Program-made: the position numbers and the translations under genes
Shown here: in pieces, positions 1 through 5,905 of the stretch
How the letters are laid out: each line of letters starts with the position of its first letter
Position numbering within the stretch: the first letter of the stretch is position 1
NCBI GenBank assembly: GCA_001603685.1
Contig: LUZO01000047.1
Coordinates: 1 to 10,948 of the forward strand
DNA length: 10,948 bases
Source of the DNA: Bacteroidales bacterium Bact_23
Lineage (GTDB): Bacteria > Bacteroidota > Bacteroidia > Bacteroidales > Lentimicrobiaceae
Direction of reading: 5' to 3'
Notes under the pieces: model-generated
Told to the model about the DNA's origin: nothing
The model's input: the letters and a program-made list of their open reading frames with translations, nothing else
Databases searched by the model: none

Positions 1-812
1 AATTCAAACCGACCACATCAAGTCAGCGCTTTAAGGTAATAAGCGTTCTGAACGACAAATCAGTTACCGGCCCTGAAAAGAGCCTGGTGCTGCCCGGGAA
101 GAGGTCAGGTGGTCGCAACAACACCGGGAAAATGACCATGAGATATTTGGGTGGCGGTCACAAACAGCAATACCGTATCATCGACTTTAAGAGGGATAAG
201 GAGAATATTCCCGCAACCGTAAAATCGATTGAATACGACCCGAATCGTACTGCCCGTATAGCTCTGCTTTTTTATGCTGATGGCGAAAAGCGTTACATCG
301 TTGCTCCCACAGGATTGGAAGTAGGCCAGGAAGTAATCGCCGGCAAAGGCGCACAGCCTGATATCGGGAATGCTTTGTATCTGAGCGAGATTCCGTTTGG
401 TACTGTGATTCACAATATTGAACTGAAGCCGGGTCAGGGCGCTAAGATGGCACGCAGTGCCGGGTCATCGGCAGAGCTGATGTCGCGCGACGGCAAGTAT
501 GCCATCATTAAACTGCCTTCGGGCGAAACCAGGATGATACTGCAGAGCTGCAAAGCTACCATCGGATCGGTTTCCAATTCGGAGCACAATCAGGAGGTAT
601 CGGCAAAAGCAGGCCGCAGCCGCTGGCTTGGCCGCAGACCGCGTACCCGTGCGGTTGCCATGAACCCCGTTGACCATCCGATGGGTGGTGGCGAAGGTAG
701 AGCTTCGGGAGGTTTGCCGCGTTCACGCAATGGCGTTCCTGCCAAGGGCTATAAAACCCGGTACCCGAAGAAAGCTTCGAATAAATATATCATGGAAAGA
801 AGGAAGAAGTAA
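1..812 (+). CDS. rplB: 50S ribosomal protein L2 (uL2), 5' partial
   Basis: L2 is a primary 23S rRNA-binding protein next to the peptidyl transferase centre, needed for subunit association and peptide bond formation. The frame is open from base 3 (FKPTTSSQRFKV), so the start codon lies outside the window. The 269 visible residues plus about five missing ones give about 274, the usual family length. The first ATG inside the frame, at base 87, is internal and not the start. Conserved features are SGGRNN near the N-terminus, GGGHKQ, the KLPSGE segment and the C-terminal NPVDHPMGGGEGRASGG block. Its histidine (bases 675-677) corresponds to the functionally important His229 of E. coli L2. rpsS follows after 23 bases, as in S10 operons generally. 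Identification is certain; only the 5' end is missing. Confidence 0.98.
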   Translation, partial: FKPTTSSQRFKVISVLNDKSVTGPEKSLVLPGKRSGGRNNTGKMTMRYLGGGHKQQYRIIDFKRDKENIPATVKSIEYDPNRTARIALLFYADGEKRYIVAPTGLEVGQEVIAGKGAQPDIGNALYLSEIPFGTVIHNIELKPGQGAKMARSAGSSAELMSRDGKYAIIKLPSGETRMILQSCKATIGSVSNSEHNQEVSAKAGRSRWLGRRPRTRAVAMNPVDHPMGGGEGRASGGLPRSRNGVPAKGYKTRYPKKASNKYIMERRKK

Positions 813-835
813 TTGAACCTTAAACAGCATTAAAA

Positions 836-1114
836 ATGAGCCGTTCGCTTAAAAAAGGTCCTTATATCGACTACAAACTGGAAAAGAAAGTAATTGATGC
901 TGCAACCACCAATAAAAAGGTTGTTATCAAAACCTGGTCACGCGCATCAATGATTTCTCCGGACTTTGTGGGGCAGACAATTGCTGTCCATAACGGAAAC
1001 AAATTTATCCCGGTATATGTTACTGAGAACATGGTAGGCCACAAACTCGGCGAGTTTGCTCCCACCCGAATCTTCAGAGGTCATGCCGGAAGTAAAGATA
1101 AAGGTAAAAAATAA
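836..1114 (+). CDS. rpsS: 30S ribosomal protein S19 (uS19)
   Basis: S19 sits in the head of the small subunit, forms a pair with S13, and contacts 16S rRNA and the A-site region. The 92-residue product has the usual family length. It opens with MSRSLKKGPYID and contains KTWSRASMI (residues 32-40) followed by VGQTIAVHNGNKFIPVYV (45-62). It ends with the diagnostic MVGHKLGEFAPTRIFRGHAG (66-85) and a basic tail. The start is chosen because SRSLKKGP is the conserved N-terminus. The leader is A-rich (CAGCATTAAAAATG) with no Shine-Dalgarno motif, which is normal in Bacteroidota. It lies between rplB and rplV and is surely part of the same transcript. Confidence 0.98.
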   Translation: MSRSLKKGPYIDYKLEKKVIDAATTNKKVVIKTWSRASMISPDFVGQTIAVHNGNKFIPVYVTENMVGHKLGEFAPTRIFRGHAGSKDKGKK

Positions 1115-1120
1115 GGAAGG
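1115..1120 (+). promoter_or_regulatory. Shine-Dalgarno-like site for rplV
   Basis: GGAAGG begins directly after the rpsS stop codon and ends 8 bases before the rplV ATG. It is one of few SD-like sites in a cluster where most leaders are A-rich without one. It supports the upstream rplV start (1129) over the internal Met at 1177, which has no comparable motif. Confidence 0.55.
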
Positions 1121-1128
1121 AAAAACCA

Positions 1129-1572
1129 ATGGGATCACGTAAACATAACAAAGCTGAGCAGCTTAAAGAAGCAAGGATGAGCACATCTTTTGCGGTGCTC
1201 AGGAATTGCCCTACATCGCCCAGAAAAATGCGTCTGGTTGCCGATATGATCCGTGGCATGGAGGTTGAAACCGCACTTCATGTGCTTAAACACTCTCCGA
1301 AAGAGGCCAGTGGCCGTATGCATAAACTGCTTCTCTCAGCTTTGGCTAACTGGCAGGCTAAGAATGAAGGTGTTCGTCTGGAAGAAACCAGCCTTTTTGT
1401 CAGTGAAGTAAAGGTTGACGGTGCTCGTACACTTAAGAGGATCCGCACAGCTCCTCAGGGTCGTGCCCACAGAATCCGCAAACGTTCGAATCATGTTACA
1501 TTGCTGATTGACAACAGGATCAAAAACGAAAATACAGAAAATACTGCTGAGCAGGCTTTAACAACCAAATAA
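1129..1572 (+). CDS. rplV: 50S ribosomal protein L22 (uL22)
   Basis: L22 binds 23S rRNA domains, and its long beta-hairpin lines the peptide exit tunnel at the constriction where macrolides act. The core begins near residue 20 with NCPTSPRKMRLVADMIRGM (26-44). The tunnel hairpin is visible as KVDGARTLKRIRTAPQGRAHRIRKRSNH (about 95-122). At 147 residues it is longer than E. coli L22 (110). The extra length is a basic N-terminal extension (1-18) and a polar Asn/Glu/Thr-rich C-terminal tail (129-147). I keep the start at 1129 rather than the internal Met17 (1177) because MGSRK is the usual Bacteroidota N-terminus and GGAAGG lies 8 bases upstream. The C-terminal tail has no function I can read. 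Confidence 0.97.
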   Translation: MGSRKHNKAEQLKEARMSTSFAVLRNCPTSPRKMRLVADMIRGMEVETALHVLKHSPKEASGRMHKLLLSALANWQAKNEGVRLEETSLFVSEVKVDGARTLKRIRTAPQGRAHRIRKRSNHVTLLIDNRIKNENTENTAEQALTTK

Positions 1573-1583
1573 TCATTTGTTGA

Positions 1584-2330
1584 ATGGGACAAAAGACAAA
1601 TCCAATAGGTAACAGGTTAGGCATCATCAGAGGATGGGATTCCAACTGGTATGGCGGAAAGAGTTTTGAACATAAACTGGTTGAAGACGATCAGATCCGC
1701 AAATATCTGAATGCCCGTTTATCAAAAGCCGGGATATCAAAGATCGTGATCGAACGGACCCTTAAGCTGGTTACCGTTACCATCCATACAGCCCGTCCGG
1801 GAATCATCATCGGTAAAGGCGGTCAGGAAGTTGATAAACTGAAAGAGGAGCTGAAGAAGCTTACCAAAAAGGAAATTCAGATCAACATTTCTGAAATCAA
1901 GCGTCCGGAAATGGATGCCGTACTGGTTGCAAATGCGATTGCCCGTCAGATTGAAGGCAGAATTTCGTACCGTCGCGCCATTAAAACAGCCATAGCTTCA
2001 ACTATGCGTGTAGGTGCCGAGGGAATTAAAGTTCTGATTTCAGGAAGGCTTGCCGGTGCCGAAATGGCGCGTCGTGAGATGCTGAAGGAAGGCCGTACAC
2101 CGCTTCACACCCTGCGTGCCGACATTGATTATGCAATTGCTGAAGCCCACACCACTTATGGCCGTATCGGTATAAAGGTATGGATATGCAAAGGCGAGGT
2201 TTATGGTAAGGTTGATCTTACTCCCTCAGCCGAGACCGTACCCGCAACCGGTGGCAGGGAAAAGCCGTTCACACAGCGGCCTGGTGGCGGAAGACCTCCG
2301 CGTGGAAACCGCAGCCGTTCAAAGAAGTAA
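1584..2330 (+). CDS. rpsC: 30S ribosomal protein S3 (uS3)
   Basis: S3 lies at the mRNA entry channel of the small subunit, shapes the head with S10 and S14, and contributes to mRNA unwinding. The N-terminus MGQKTNPIGNRLGIIRGWDS is diagnostic. A type-2 KH domain follows with its GxxG loop, GKGG, at residues 77-80 (RPGIIIGKGGQEVDKL). The C-terminal domain carries SGRLAGAEMARRE (about 153-165) and AHTTYGRIGIKVWI (about 188-201). At 248 residues it is slightly longer than E. coli S3 (about 233), owing to a Gly/Pro/Arg-rich basic tail (about 216-248). The ATG lies 11 bases past the rplV stop with no SD motif. It is followed by a 36-base gap to rplP. Confidence 0.98.
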   Translation: MGQKTNPIGNRLGIIRGWDSNWYGGKSFEHKLVEDDQIRKYLNARLSKAGISKIVIERTLKLVTVTIHTARPGIIIGKGGQEVDKLKEELKKLTKKEIQINISEIKRPEMDAVLVANAIARQIEGRISYRRAIKTAIASTMRVGAEGIKVLISGRLAGAEMARREMLKEGRTPLHTLRADIDYAIAEAHTTYGRIGIKVWICKGEVYGKVDLTPSAETVPATGGREKPFTQRPGGGRPPRGNRSRSKK

Positions 2331-2366
2331 AAAAAGTAACAATCACACGATTAATATCCGACAATA

Positions 2367-2795
2367 ATGTTACAGCCAAAGAAAACCAAGTACAGGAGGA
2401 TGCAGAAGGGCAAAATGAAAGGCAACACCAAGCGTGGTGCAGAACTTTCATTTGGTTCGTTCGGGATTAAAACTCTGGAAGAGCACTGGCTTACAGGACG
2501 CCAGATTGAGGCAGCCCGTCAGGCAATTACCCGTTATATGAAACGTGAAGGCCAGGTATGGATCCGCATATTTCCTGACAAGCCTGTAACCAAGAAACCC
2601 GCCGAAGTACGTATGGGTAAAGGTAAAGGTGCACCTGAATATTTCGTGGCACGCATCAGCCCGGGTCGCATTCTTTTTGAAGTAGAAGGAGTATCCCTCG
2701 ACATTGCAAGGGAAGCCCTCAGACTCGGAGCGCAGAAGCTGCCGGTAACCACAAAATTTGTGGTTAGAAGAGATTTTGTTGAAGAATCAATATAA
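2367..2795 (+). CDS. rplP: 50S ribosomal protein L16 (uL16)
   Basis: L16 is a late-assembling large-subunit protein that contacts the elbow of A- and P-site tRNA and organises the central protuberance. Its 142 residues match the family. Conserved blocks are MLQPKKTKYRRMQKG at the start, the G-x-x-L-x-x-HWLTGRQIEAARQAITRYMKR core (about 34-60) and KPAEVRMGKGKGAPEYFVA (about 77-95). Arg82 lies at the equivalent of the arginine hydroxylated by YcfD/RoxA in E. coli; whether this organism modifies it cannot be seen. The leader (ATCCGACAATAATG) has no SD motif. The 3' end of the gene carries a perfect inverted repeat, listed separately. rpmC begins 6 bases past the stop. Confidence 0.98.
   Translation: MLQPKKTKYRRMQKGKMKGNTKRGAELSFGSFGIKTLEEHWLTGRQIEAARQAITRYMKREGQVWIRIFPDKPVTKKPAEVRMGKGKGAPEYFVARISPGRILFEVEGVSLDIAREALRLGAQKLPVTTKFVVRRDFVEESI
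2746..2766. repeat. Perfect 10-bp-arm inverted repeat in the rplP 3' end
   Basis: The left arm TAACCACAAA (2746-2755) and right arm TTTGTGGTTA (2757-2766) are exact reverse complements around one central A. In DNA this is a near-perfect palindrome. In RNA it could fold into a stem of about 8 pairs with a small A/U loop. It encodes the conserved L16 segment VTTKFVV, so the protein sequence may account for it. No T-run follows, so it is not an intrinsic terminator. Confidence 0.6.
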
Positions 2796-2801
2796 CGAAC
2801 G

Positions 2802-3035
2802 ATGAAACAAGAAGTCATTAGAGAGTTTTCAACAGCCGAACTCCTTGAGAGGCTGGAGGAAGAGCGCAAACAGCTTACCAAGCTCAGGATCAACCATGCT
2901 GTTTCACCTCTTGAGAACCCCAATAAAATCAAACATTATCGCAGGACCATTGCCCGTATGCTTACCGAACTGCATAAACGCAAAGTGGAAGAAGCGGCTG
3001 CAACCCGGGGTAATGATGCAGTTAACACTAAATAA
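2802..3035 (+). CDS. rpmC: 50S ribosomal protein L29 (uL29)
   Basis: L29 binds 23S rRNA near the exit of the polypeptide tunnel beside L23, where SRP and trigger factor dock. The product is a small, highly charged, two-helix protein. The first helix spans about residues 10-30 (STAELLERLEEERKQLTKLR) and the second about 40-64 (NPNKIKHYRRTIARMLTELHKRK). The family signature is visible as NPNKIKHYRRTIARMLTEL. The product has 77 residues against 60-70 for most L29, because of a short Ala/Thr/Asn-rich tail (about 66-77). The start MKQEVI, 6 bases after the rplP stop, gives the expected N-terminus. There is no SD motif. Its place between rplP and rpsQ is the standard one. Confidence 0.96.
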   Translation: MKQEVIREFSTAELLERLEEERKQLTKLRINHAVSPLENPNKIKHYRRTIARMLTELHKRKVEEAAATRGNDAVNTK

Positions 3036-3046
3036 CTGGAGAAACT

Positions 3047-3304
3047 ATGGAAACCAGAAATTTGAGAAAAGAAAGAATTGGGGTTGTTGTTAGCAACAAG
3101 ATGCAGAAATCGATCGTTGTTCAGGTTGAACGCCGTGAGAAGCACCCCAAATACGGAAAGTTTGTGAAAAAATCCTCCAAATTTACCGCCCATGACGAGC
3201 AGGACGAATGCAATATCGGTGATACCGTCAGAATTGCTGAAACCCGTCCGCTGAGCAGGAATAAGTGCTGGAGGTTAGTCGAAATCATTGAAAAGGCCAA
3301 GTAA
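3047..3304 (+). CDS. rpsQ: 30S ribosomal protein S17 (uS17)
   Basis: S17 is a primary 16S rRNA-binding protein of the small-subunit body with an OB fold. The 85-residue product has the normal length. Recognisable parts are RKERIGVVVSNKMQKSIVVQVER (about 7-29), HPKYGKFVKKSSKFTAHDE (about 33-51) and the signature-bearing GDTVRIAETRPLSRNKCWRLVEI (about 58-80). The start METRNLRKERIG fits the family, and a weak GGAG lies a few bases upstream. The ATG is 11 bases past the rpmC stop, and rplN begins only 2 bases after this stop. The two genes are therefore probably translationally coupled. Confidence 0.98.
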   Translation: METRNLRKERIGVVVSNKMQKSIVVQVERREKHPKYGKFVKKSSKFTAHDEQDECNIGDTVRIAETRPLSRNKCWRLVEIIEKAK

Positions 3305-3306
3305 TT

Positions 3307-3675
3307 ATGATACAACAGGAATCACGACTTGCGGTAGCTGATAACAGCGGAGCTAAAGAGGTGCTTTGTATCCGCGTATTGGGCGGAACACGCAAACGCT
3401 ATGCTTCAATTGGCGATAAAATCGTTGTAACCGTTAAACACGCCCTTCCTTCGGGAAACATTAAAAAGGGTACGGTTGCCAAAGCGGTTGTCGTCAGAAC
3501 CAAAAAAGAAATACGCCGTAACGACGGCTCATATATACGCTTCGACGATAATGCAGTGGTATTGCTGAACAATGCCGGTGAAATGTCCGGAACCCGTATC
3601 TTCGGCCCGGTTGCCCGTGAACTGCGCGAAAAGCAATATATGAAGATTGTTTCATTGGCACCTGAGGTGCTCTAA
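3307..3675 (+). CDS. rplN: 50S ribosomal protein L14 (uL14)
   Basis: L14 lies at the subunit interface, forms inter-subunit bridges and is the docking site of the silencing factor RsfS. Its 122 residues are the exact usual length. The N-terminus MIQQESRLAVADNSGAKEVLCIRVLGG is near universal. The signature region runs from VVVRTKKEIRRNDGSYI (about 61-77) to FDDNAVVLLNNAGEMSGTRIFGPVARELR (about 79-107). It opens the part of the cluster matching the E. coli spc operon. It sits only 2 bases behind rpsQ, with no room for a promoter, so the S10 and spc blocks appear to be one transcript here. No SD motif is seen. Confidence 0.99.
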   Translation: MIQQESRLAVADNSGAKEVLCIRVLGGTRKRYASIGDKIVVTVKHALPSGNIKKGTVAKAVVVRTKKEIRRNDGSYIRFDDNAVVLLNNAGEMSGTRIFGPVARELREKQYMKIVSLAPEVL

Positions 3676-3688
3676 CTGACCAAATGAT

Positions 3689-4012
3689 ATGGGCAAGAAG
3701 CTGAATATAAAGAAAGGCGATACTGTGAAAGTTATTGCCGGTGATTCAAAAGGAAAGCAGGGTAAAGTACTGGAAGTGTATTCGGATAAGATGCAGGCCA
3801 TCGTTGAAGGCGCCAATCTCATCTCAAAACACACCAAACCCAATGCTCAGAACGCTCAGGGCGGTATTGTGAAAAAGGAAGCCGGAATCCATCTCTCAAA
3901 CCTGATGGTGGTTGACGGAACCGGAAAACCTACCCGCATCGGGCGCAAAATTGACACCAAAACAAACAAATTAGTCCGTTATTCTAAAAAGTCGGGGGAG
4001 GTAATTAAGTAA
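3689..4012 (+). CDS. rplX: 50S ribosomal protein L24 (uL24)
   Basis: L24 starts 50S assembly by binding the 5' domain of 23S rRNA and ends up near the tunnel exit. The 107-residue product has a KOW motif at about residues 8-31 (IKKGDTVKVIAGDSKGKQGK). It continues through a conserved EGANLISKHTKPNAQNAQGG segment (about 39-58), IHLSNLMVVDGTGKPTRIGRK and a basic C-terminus. The start MGKKLNIKKGDTV is the only suitable ATG, 13 bases past the rplN stop. The TAA stop overlaps the rplE ATG by one base (TAATG), which suggests translational coupling. Its last codons also hold the SD motif for rplE. Confidence 0.98.
   Translation: MGKKLNIKKGDTVKVIAGDSKGKQGKVLEVYSDKMQAIVEGANLISKHTKPNAQNAQGGIVKKEAGIHLSNLMVVDGTGKPTRIGRKIDTKTNKLVRYSKKSGEVIK
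3997..4002 (+). promoter_or_regulatory. Shine-Dalgarno site for rplE inside rplX
   Basis: GGAGGT, within a longer G-run GGGGGAGGT, lies in the Gly-Glu-Val codons near the end of rplX and ends 9 bases before the rplE ATG. It is a full match to the anti-SD core, in a cluster that mostly lacks such motifs. It could be partly a by-product of the L24 codons. Together with the overlapping TAATG it suggests coupled re-initiation. Confidence 0.55.
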
Positions 4013-4569
4013 TGAGCTATTCACCACGCTTAAAAGATAAATACAGAGAGGAAATTGTTCCGGCACTGACGGAGAAATTTCAGTATAAAACTGTAATGCA
4101 GGTTCCAAGATTGTTGAAAATCAGTGTGAACCAGGGTCTTGGCACAGCCATCGCCGATAAGAAACTGATTGATGCAGGAGTAGCTGAGCTTACCGCCCTT
4201 ACCGGCCAGAGAGCAGTTGCAACCAAATCGAGGAAAGACATTTCGAACTTCAAACTTCGTCGCGGCATGCCCATCGGAGTAAGGGTTACCCTCAGGGGAA
4301 ACCAGATGTACGAATTCCTCGACAGGCTGGTATCGGTTGCAATCCCCCGTATCAGGGACTTCCGTGGCATCAATGAAAAGGGATTTGACGGACGCGGCAA
4401 CTATACCCTTGGGGTAACCGAGCAGATCATCTTCCCCGAGATACAGATCGATAAAGTGGCAAAAATCAATGGTATGGATATTACCTTTGTAACCACTGCC
4501 CGTACCGATAATGAGTGCCTTGCACTGCTAAAAGAATTTGGATTACCGTTTAAAAATCAGAACAAATAA
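4012..4569 (+). CDS. rplE: 50S ribosomal protein L5 (uL5)
   Basis: L5 binds 5S rRNA together with L18, forms part of the central protuberance, and touches P-site tRNA and S13 across the subunit interface. Its 185 residues fit the family (about 180). Conserved parts are LKDKYREEIVPALTEKF (about 7-23), the VPRLLKISVNQGLG signature (about 31-44) and TGQRAVATKSRKDISNFKLRRGMPIG (about 64-89). The C-terminal part has RIRDFRGINEKGFDGRGNYT (about 112-131) and LGVTEQIIFPEI (about 132-143). Its ATG overlaps the rplX stop. In E. coli, S8 represses the spc operon at the rplX/rplE junction. Here no spacer exists for a similar structure. Confidence 0.99.
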   Translation: MSYSPRLKDKYREEIVPALTEKFQYKTVMQVPRLLKISVNQGLGTAIADKKLIDAGVAELTALTGQRAVATKSRKDISNFKLRRGMPIGVRVTLRGNQMYEFLDRLVSVAIPRIRDFRGINEKGFDGRGNYTLGVTEQIIFPEIQIDKVAKINGMDITFVTTARTDNECLALLKEFGLPFKNQNK

Positions 4570-4570
4570 T

Positions 4571-4840
4571 ATGGCAAAGGAATCAATGAAAGCAAGAGAG
4601 CGCAAAAGAGAGCGTCTCGTTGCAAAATATGCTGCCAAACGTGCTGAACTGAAAGCTGCCGGCGATTACATCGGACTTCAGAAACTTCCTAAAAACGCAT
4701 CACCGGTGCGTCTGCACAATCGTTGCAAACTTACCGGCCGTCCAAAAGGATATATGCGTCAGTTTGGCATTTCGCGTATCAATTTCCGTTTCATGGCCCT
4801 TGAGGGCAAGATCCCGGGCGTGAAAAAAGCCAGCTGGTAA
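4571..4840 (+). CDS. rpsN: 30S ribosomal protein S14 (uS14), zinc-free form
   Basis: S14 completes the head of the small subunit next to S3 and S10. The product, 89 residues, begins MAKESMKARERKRE and ends GKIPGVKKASW. The core SPVRLHNRCKLTGRPKGYMRQFGISRINFR lies at about residues 44-73. There is one cysteine (Cys52) and no CxxC pairs, so this is the non-zinc (C-minus) type. It is about 12 residues shorter than E. coli S14 (101). The frame is open upstream to an ATG at 4538, but that would overlap rplE by 32 bases and add a non-conserved peptide. The ATG at 4571, one base past the rplE stop, gives the true N-terminus. Confidence 0.98.
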   Translation: MAKESMKARERKRERLVAKYAAKRAELKAAGDYIGLQKLPKNASPVRLHNRCKLTGRPKGYMRQFGISRINFRFMALEGKIPGVKKASW

Positions 4841-4877
4841 ATCAATCAAGTGAACAATCAAAATATCAAAGGATAAA

Positions 4878-5276
4878 ATGGTAACAGATCCTATAGCAGA
4901 TTACTTGACCCGCGTAAGGAATGCCGTAATGGCCAACCACCGGATCGTAGAAATCCCTTCATCGAATCTGAAGAAGGAAATAACAAAGATTTTGTTCGAA
5001 AAGGGCTATATTCTGAATTATAAGTTCGAGGATGAAACCATCCCCGGAGTTATCAAGATAGCACTGAAATATCATCCGGTATCAAAGATTCCCGCCATAT
5101 CCAAGCTGGAAAGGGTTAGTAAACCGGGATTGCGTAAGTATGTGAATGCCGAAGAACTGCCACGCGTACTTAACGGACTTGGAATTGCCATAATTTCTAC
5201 CAACAGGGGTGTTATGACCGACAAAGAGGCCAGAACGCTCAAAATTGGCGGAGAAGTTTTGTGTTACATTAGCTAA
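4878..5276 (+). CDS. rpsH: 30S ribosomal protein S8 (uS8)
   Basis: S8 is a primary binder of 16S rRNA helix 21 in the central domain and in E. coli also represses its own operon. The 132-residue product begins TDPIADYLTRVRNA after MV, as in the family. It has SSNLKKEITKILFEKGYI at about 28-45, RVSKPGLRKYVNAEELPRVLNGLG at about 79-102, and the diagnostic GIAIISTNRGVMTDKEAR at 102-119. The C-terminus GGEVLCYIS is typical. AAAGGA lies just before the ATG (CAAAGGATAAAATG), closer than ideal for an SD. A 37-base A-rich spacer separates it from rpsN. Whether S8 regulates this operon is not visible. Confidence 0.99.
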   Translation: MVTDPIADYLTRVRNAVMANHRIVEIPSSNLKKEITKILFEKGYILNYKFEDETIPGVIKIALKYHPVSKIPAISKLERVSKPGLRKYVNAEELPRVLNGLGIAIISTNRGVMTDKEARTLKIGGEVLCYIS

Positions 5277-5278
5277 AA

Positions 5279-5285
5279 AGAGGAG
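5279..5285 (+). promoter_or_regulatory. Strong Shine-Dalgarno site for rplF
   Basis: AGAGGAG lies wholly in the rpsH-rplF spacer and ends 8 bases before the rplF ATG, an optimal distance. Unlike the rplE site it is not constrained by an upstream coding sequence. It is the clearest SD in the window. Confidence 0.65.
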
Positions 5286-5293
5286 ATTCAACA

Positions 5294-5851
5294 ATGTCGA
5301 GAATAGGAAAAATGCCGGTGGCCATTCCTGCAGGTGTTCAAATTGATGTATCGGATACCAATCTGGTGACAGTGAAAGGCAAACTCGGCCAGCTCAGCCA
5401 GCAGGTTGACCCCGCAATTGCCGTTAAGGTTGATGGCGGTAACCTTGTTGTTGAAAGGGTAAACGAAACTCAGGATGCCAGGGCAAAACATGGTCTGTAC
5501 CGTTCGCTGCTTGCCAATATGGTAAAAGGAGTTTCCGAAGGTTTTACAATCGTTCAGGAACTGGTAGGTGTTGGTTTTAAAGCTTCGTCAACTGACAATC
5601 TGCTTGAACTGGCGCTCGGATATTCGCACAATATCTTTATCGAGATGCCGGCCGAAGTAAGTGTTGAAACAGTTACCGAGAGGGGAAAAAACCCGATTAT
5701 CACCCTGAAATCGCACGATAAACAGTTGCTGGGACAGGTTGCGGCCAAAATCCGCTCGCTTCGCAAACCCGAGCCTTATAAAGGAAAAGGTATTAAGTTC
5801 CTGGGTGAGGAGATTAAGAAGAAAGCCGGTAAATCAGCATCAGACAAATAA
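5294..5851 (+). CDS. rplF: 50S ribosomal protein L6 (uL6)
   Basis: L6 sits near the factor-binding site and sarcin-ricin loop of the large subunit. The product has 185 residues, close to the usual 177-180. It shows the two tandem alpha-beta L6 domains: residues about 1-80 (MSRIGKMPVAIPAGV at the start, HGLYRSLLANMVKGVSEGF at about 66-84) and about 85-170. The second ends in the signature PEPYKGKGIKF at 159-169. The last residues form a Lys/Ser-rich tail. A strong SD motif (AGAGGAG, 5279-5285) fixes the start. A 54-base spacer with a possible hairpin separates it from rplR. Confidence 0.99.
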   Translation: MSRIGKMPVAIPAGVQIDVSDTNLVTVKGKLGQLSQQVDPAIAVKVDGGNLVVERVNETQDARAKHGLYRSLLANMVKGVSEGFTIVQELVGVGFKASSTDNLLELALGYSHNIFIEMPAEVSVETVTERGKNPIITLKSHDKQLLGQVAAKIRSLRKPEPYKGKGIKFLGEEIKKKAGKSASDK

Positions 5852-5870
5852 CAACATTAACATAAACCGA

Positions 5871-5887
5871 TCCTGCCGATGGTGGGA
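5871..5887 (+). other. Possible RNA stem-loop in the rplF-rplR spacer
   Basis: TCCTGCC (5871-5877) can pair with GGTGGGA (5881-5887) across a GAT loop, giving seven pairs, two of them G-U. It stands 18 bases before the rplR start. The wobble pairs and three-base loop make it modest. It is not followed by a T-run, so it is not a terminator. It might modulate rplR initiation or protect mRNA ends, but this is inference. Confidence 0.3.
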
Positions 5888-5905
5888 CAAATTCCTCAAA
5901 AAAGG

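Noticed and set aside
87..89. ATG at 87 as the start of rplB
   Set aside because: Conserved L2 residues (FKPTT, QRFKV, PEKSL) are encoded in frame upstream to base 3, so the gene is cut by the window edge and 87 is not even a Met codon position used as start in the family.
2802..3093. Second plus-strand frame of 82 codons overlapping rpmC
   Set aside because: The overlapping frame (2845-3093) has no family features; the rpmC frame encodes a clear L29.
4538..4570. Eleven-codon upstream extension of rpsN
   Set aside because: It overlaps rplE and encodes a non-conserved peptide; the ATG at 4571 gives the family N-terminus MAKESMKARE.
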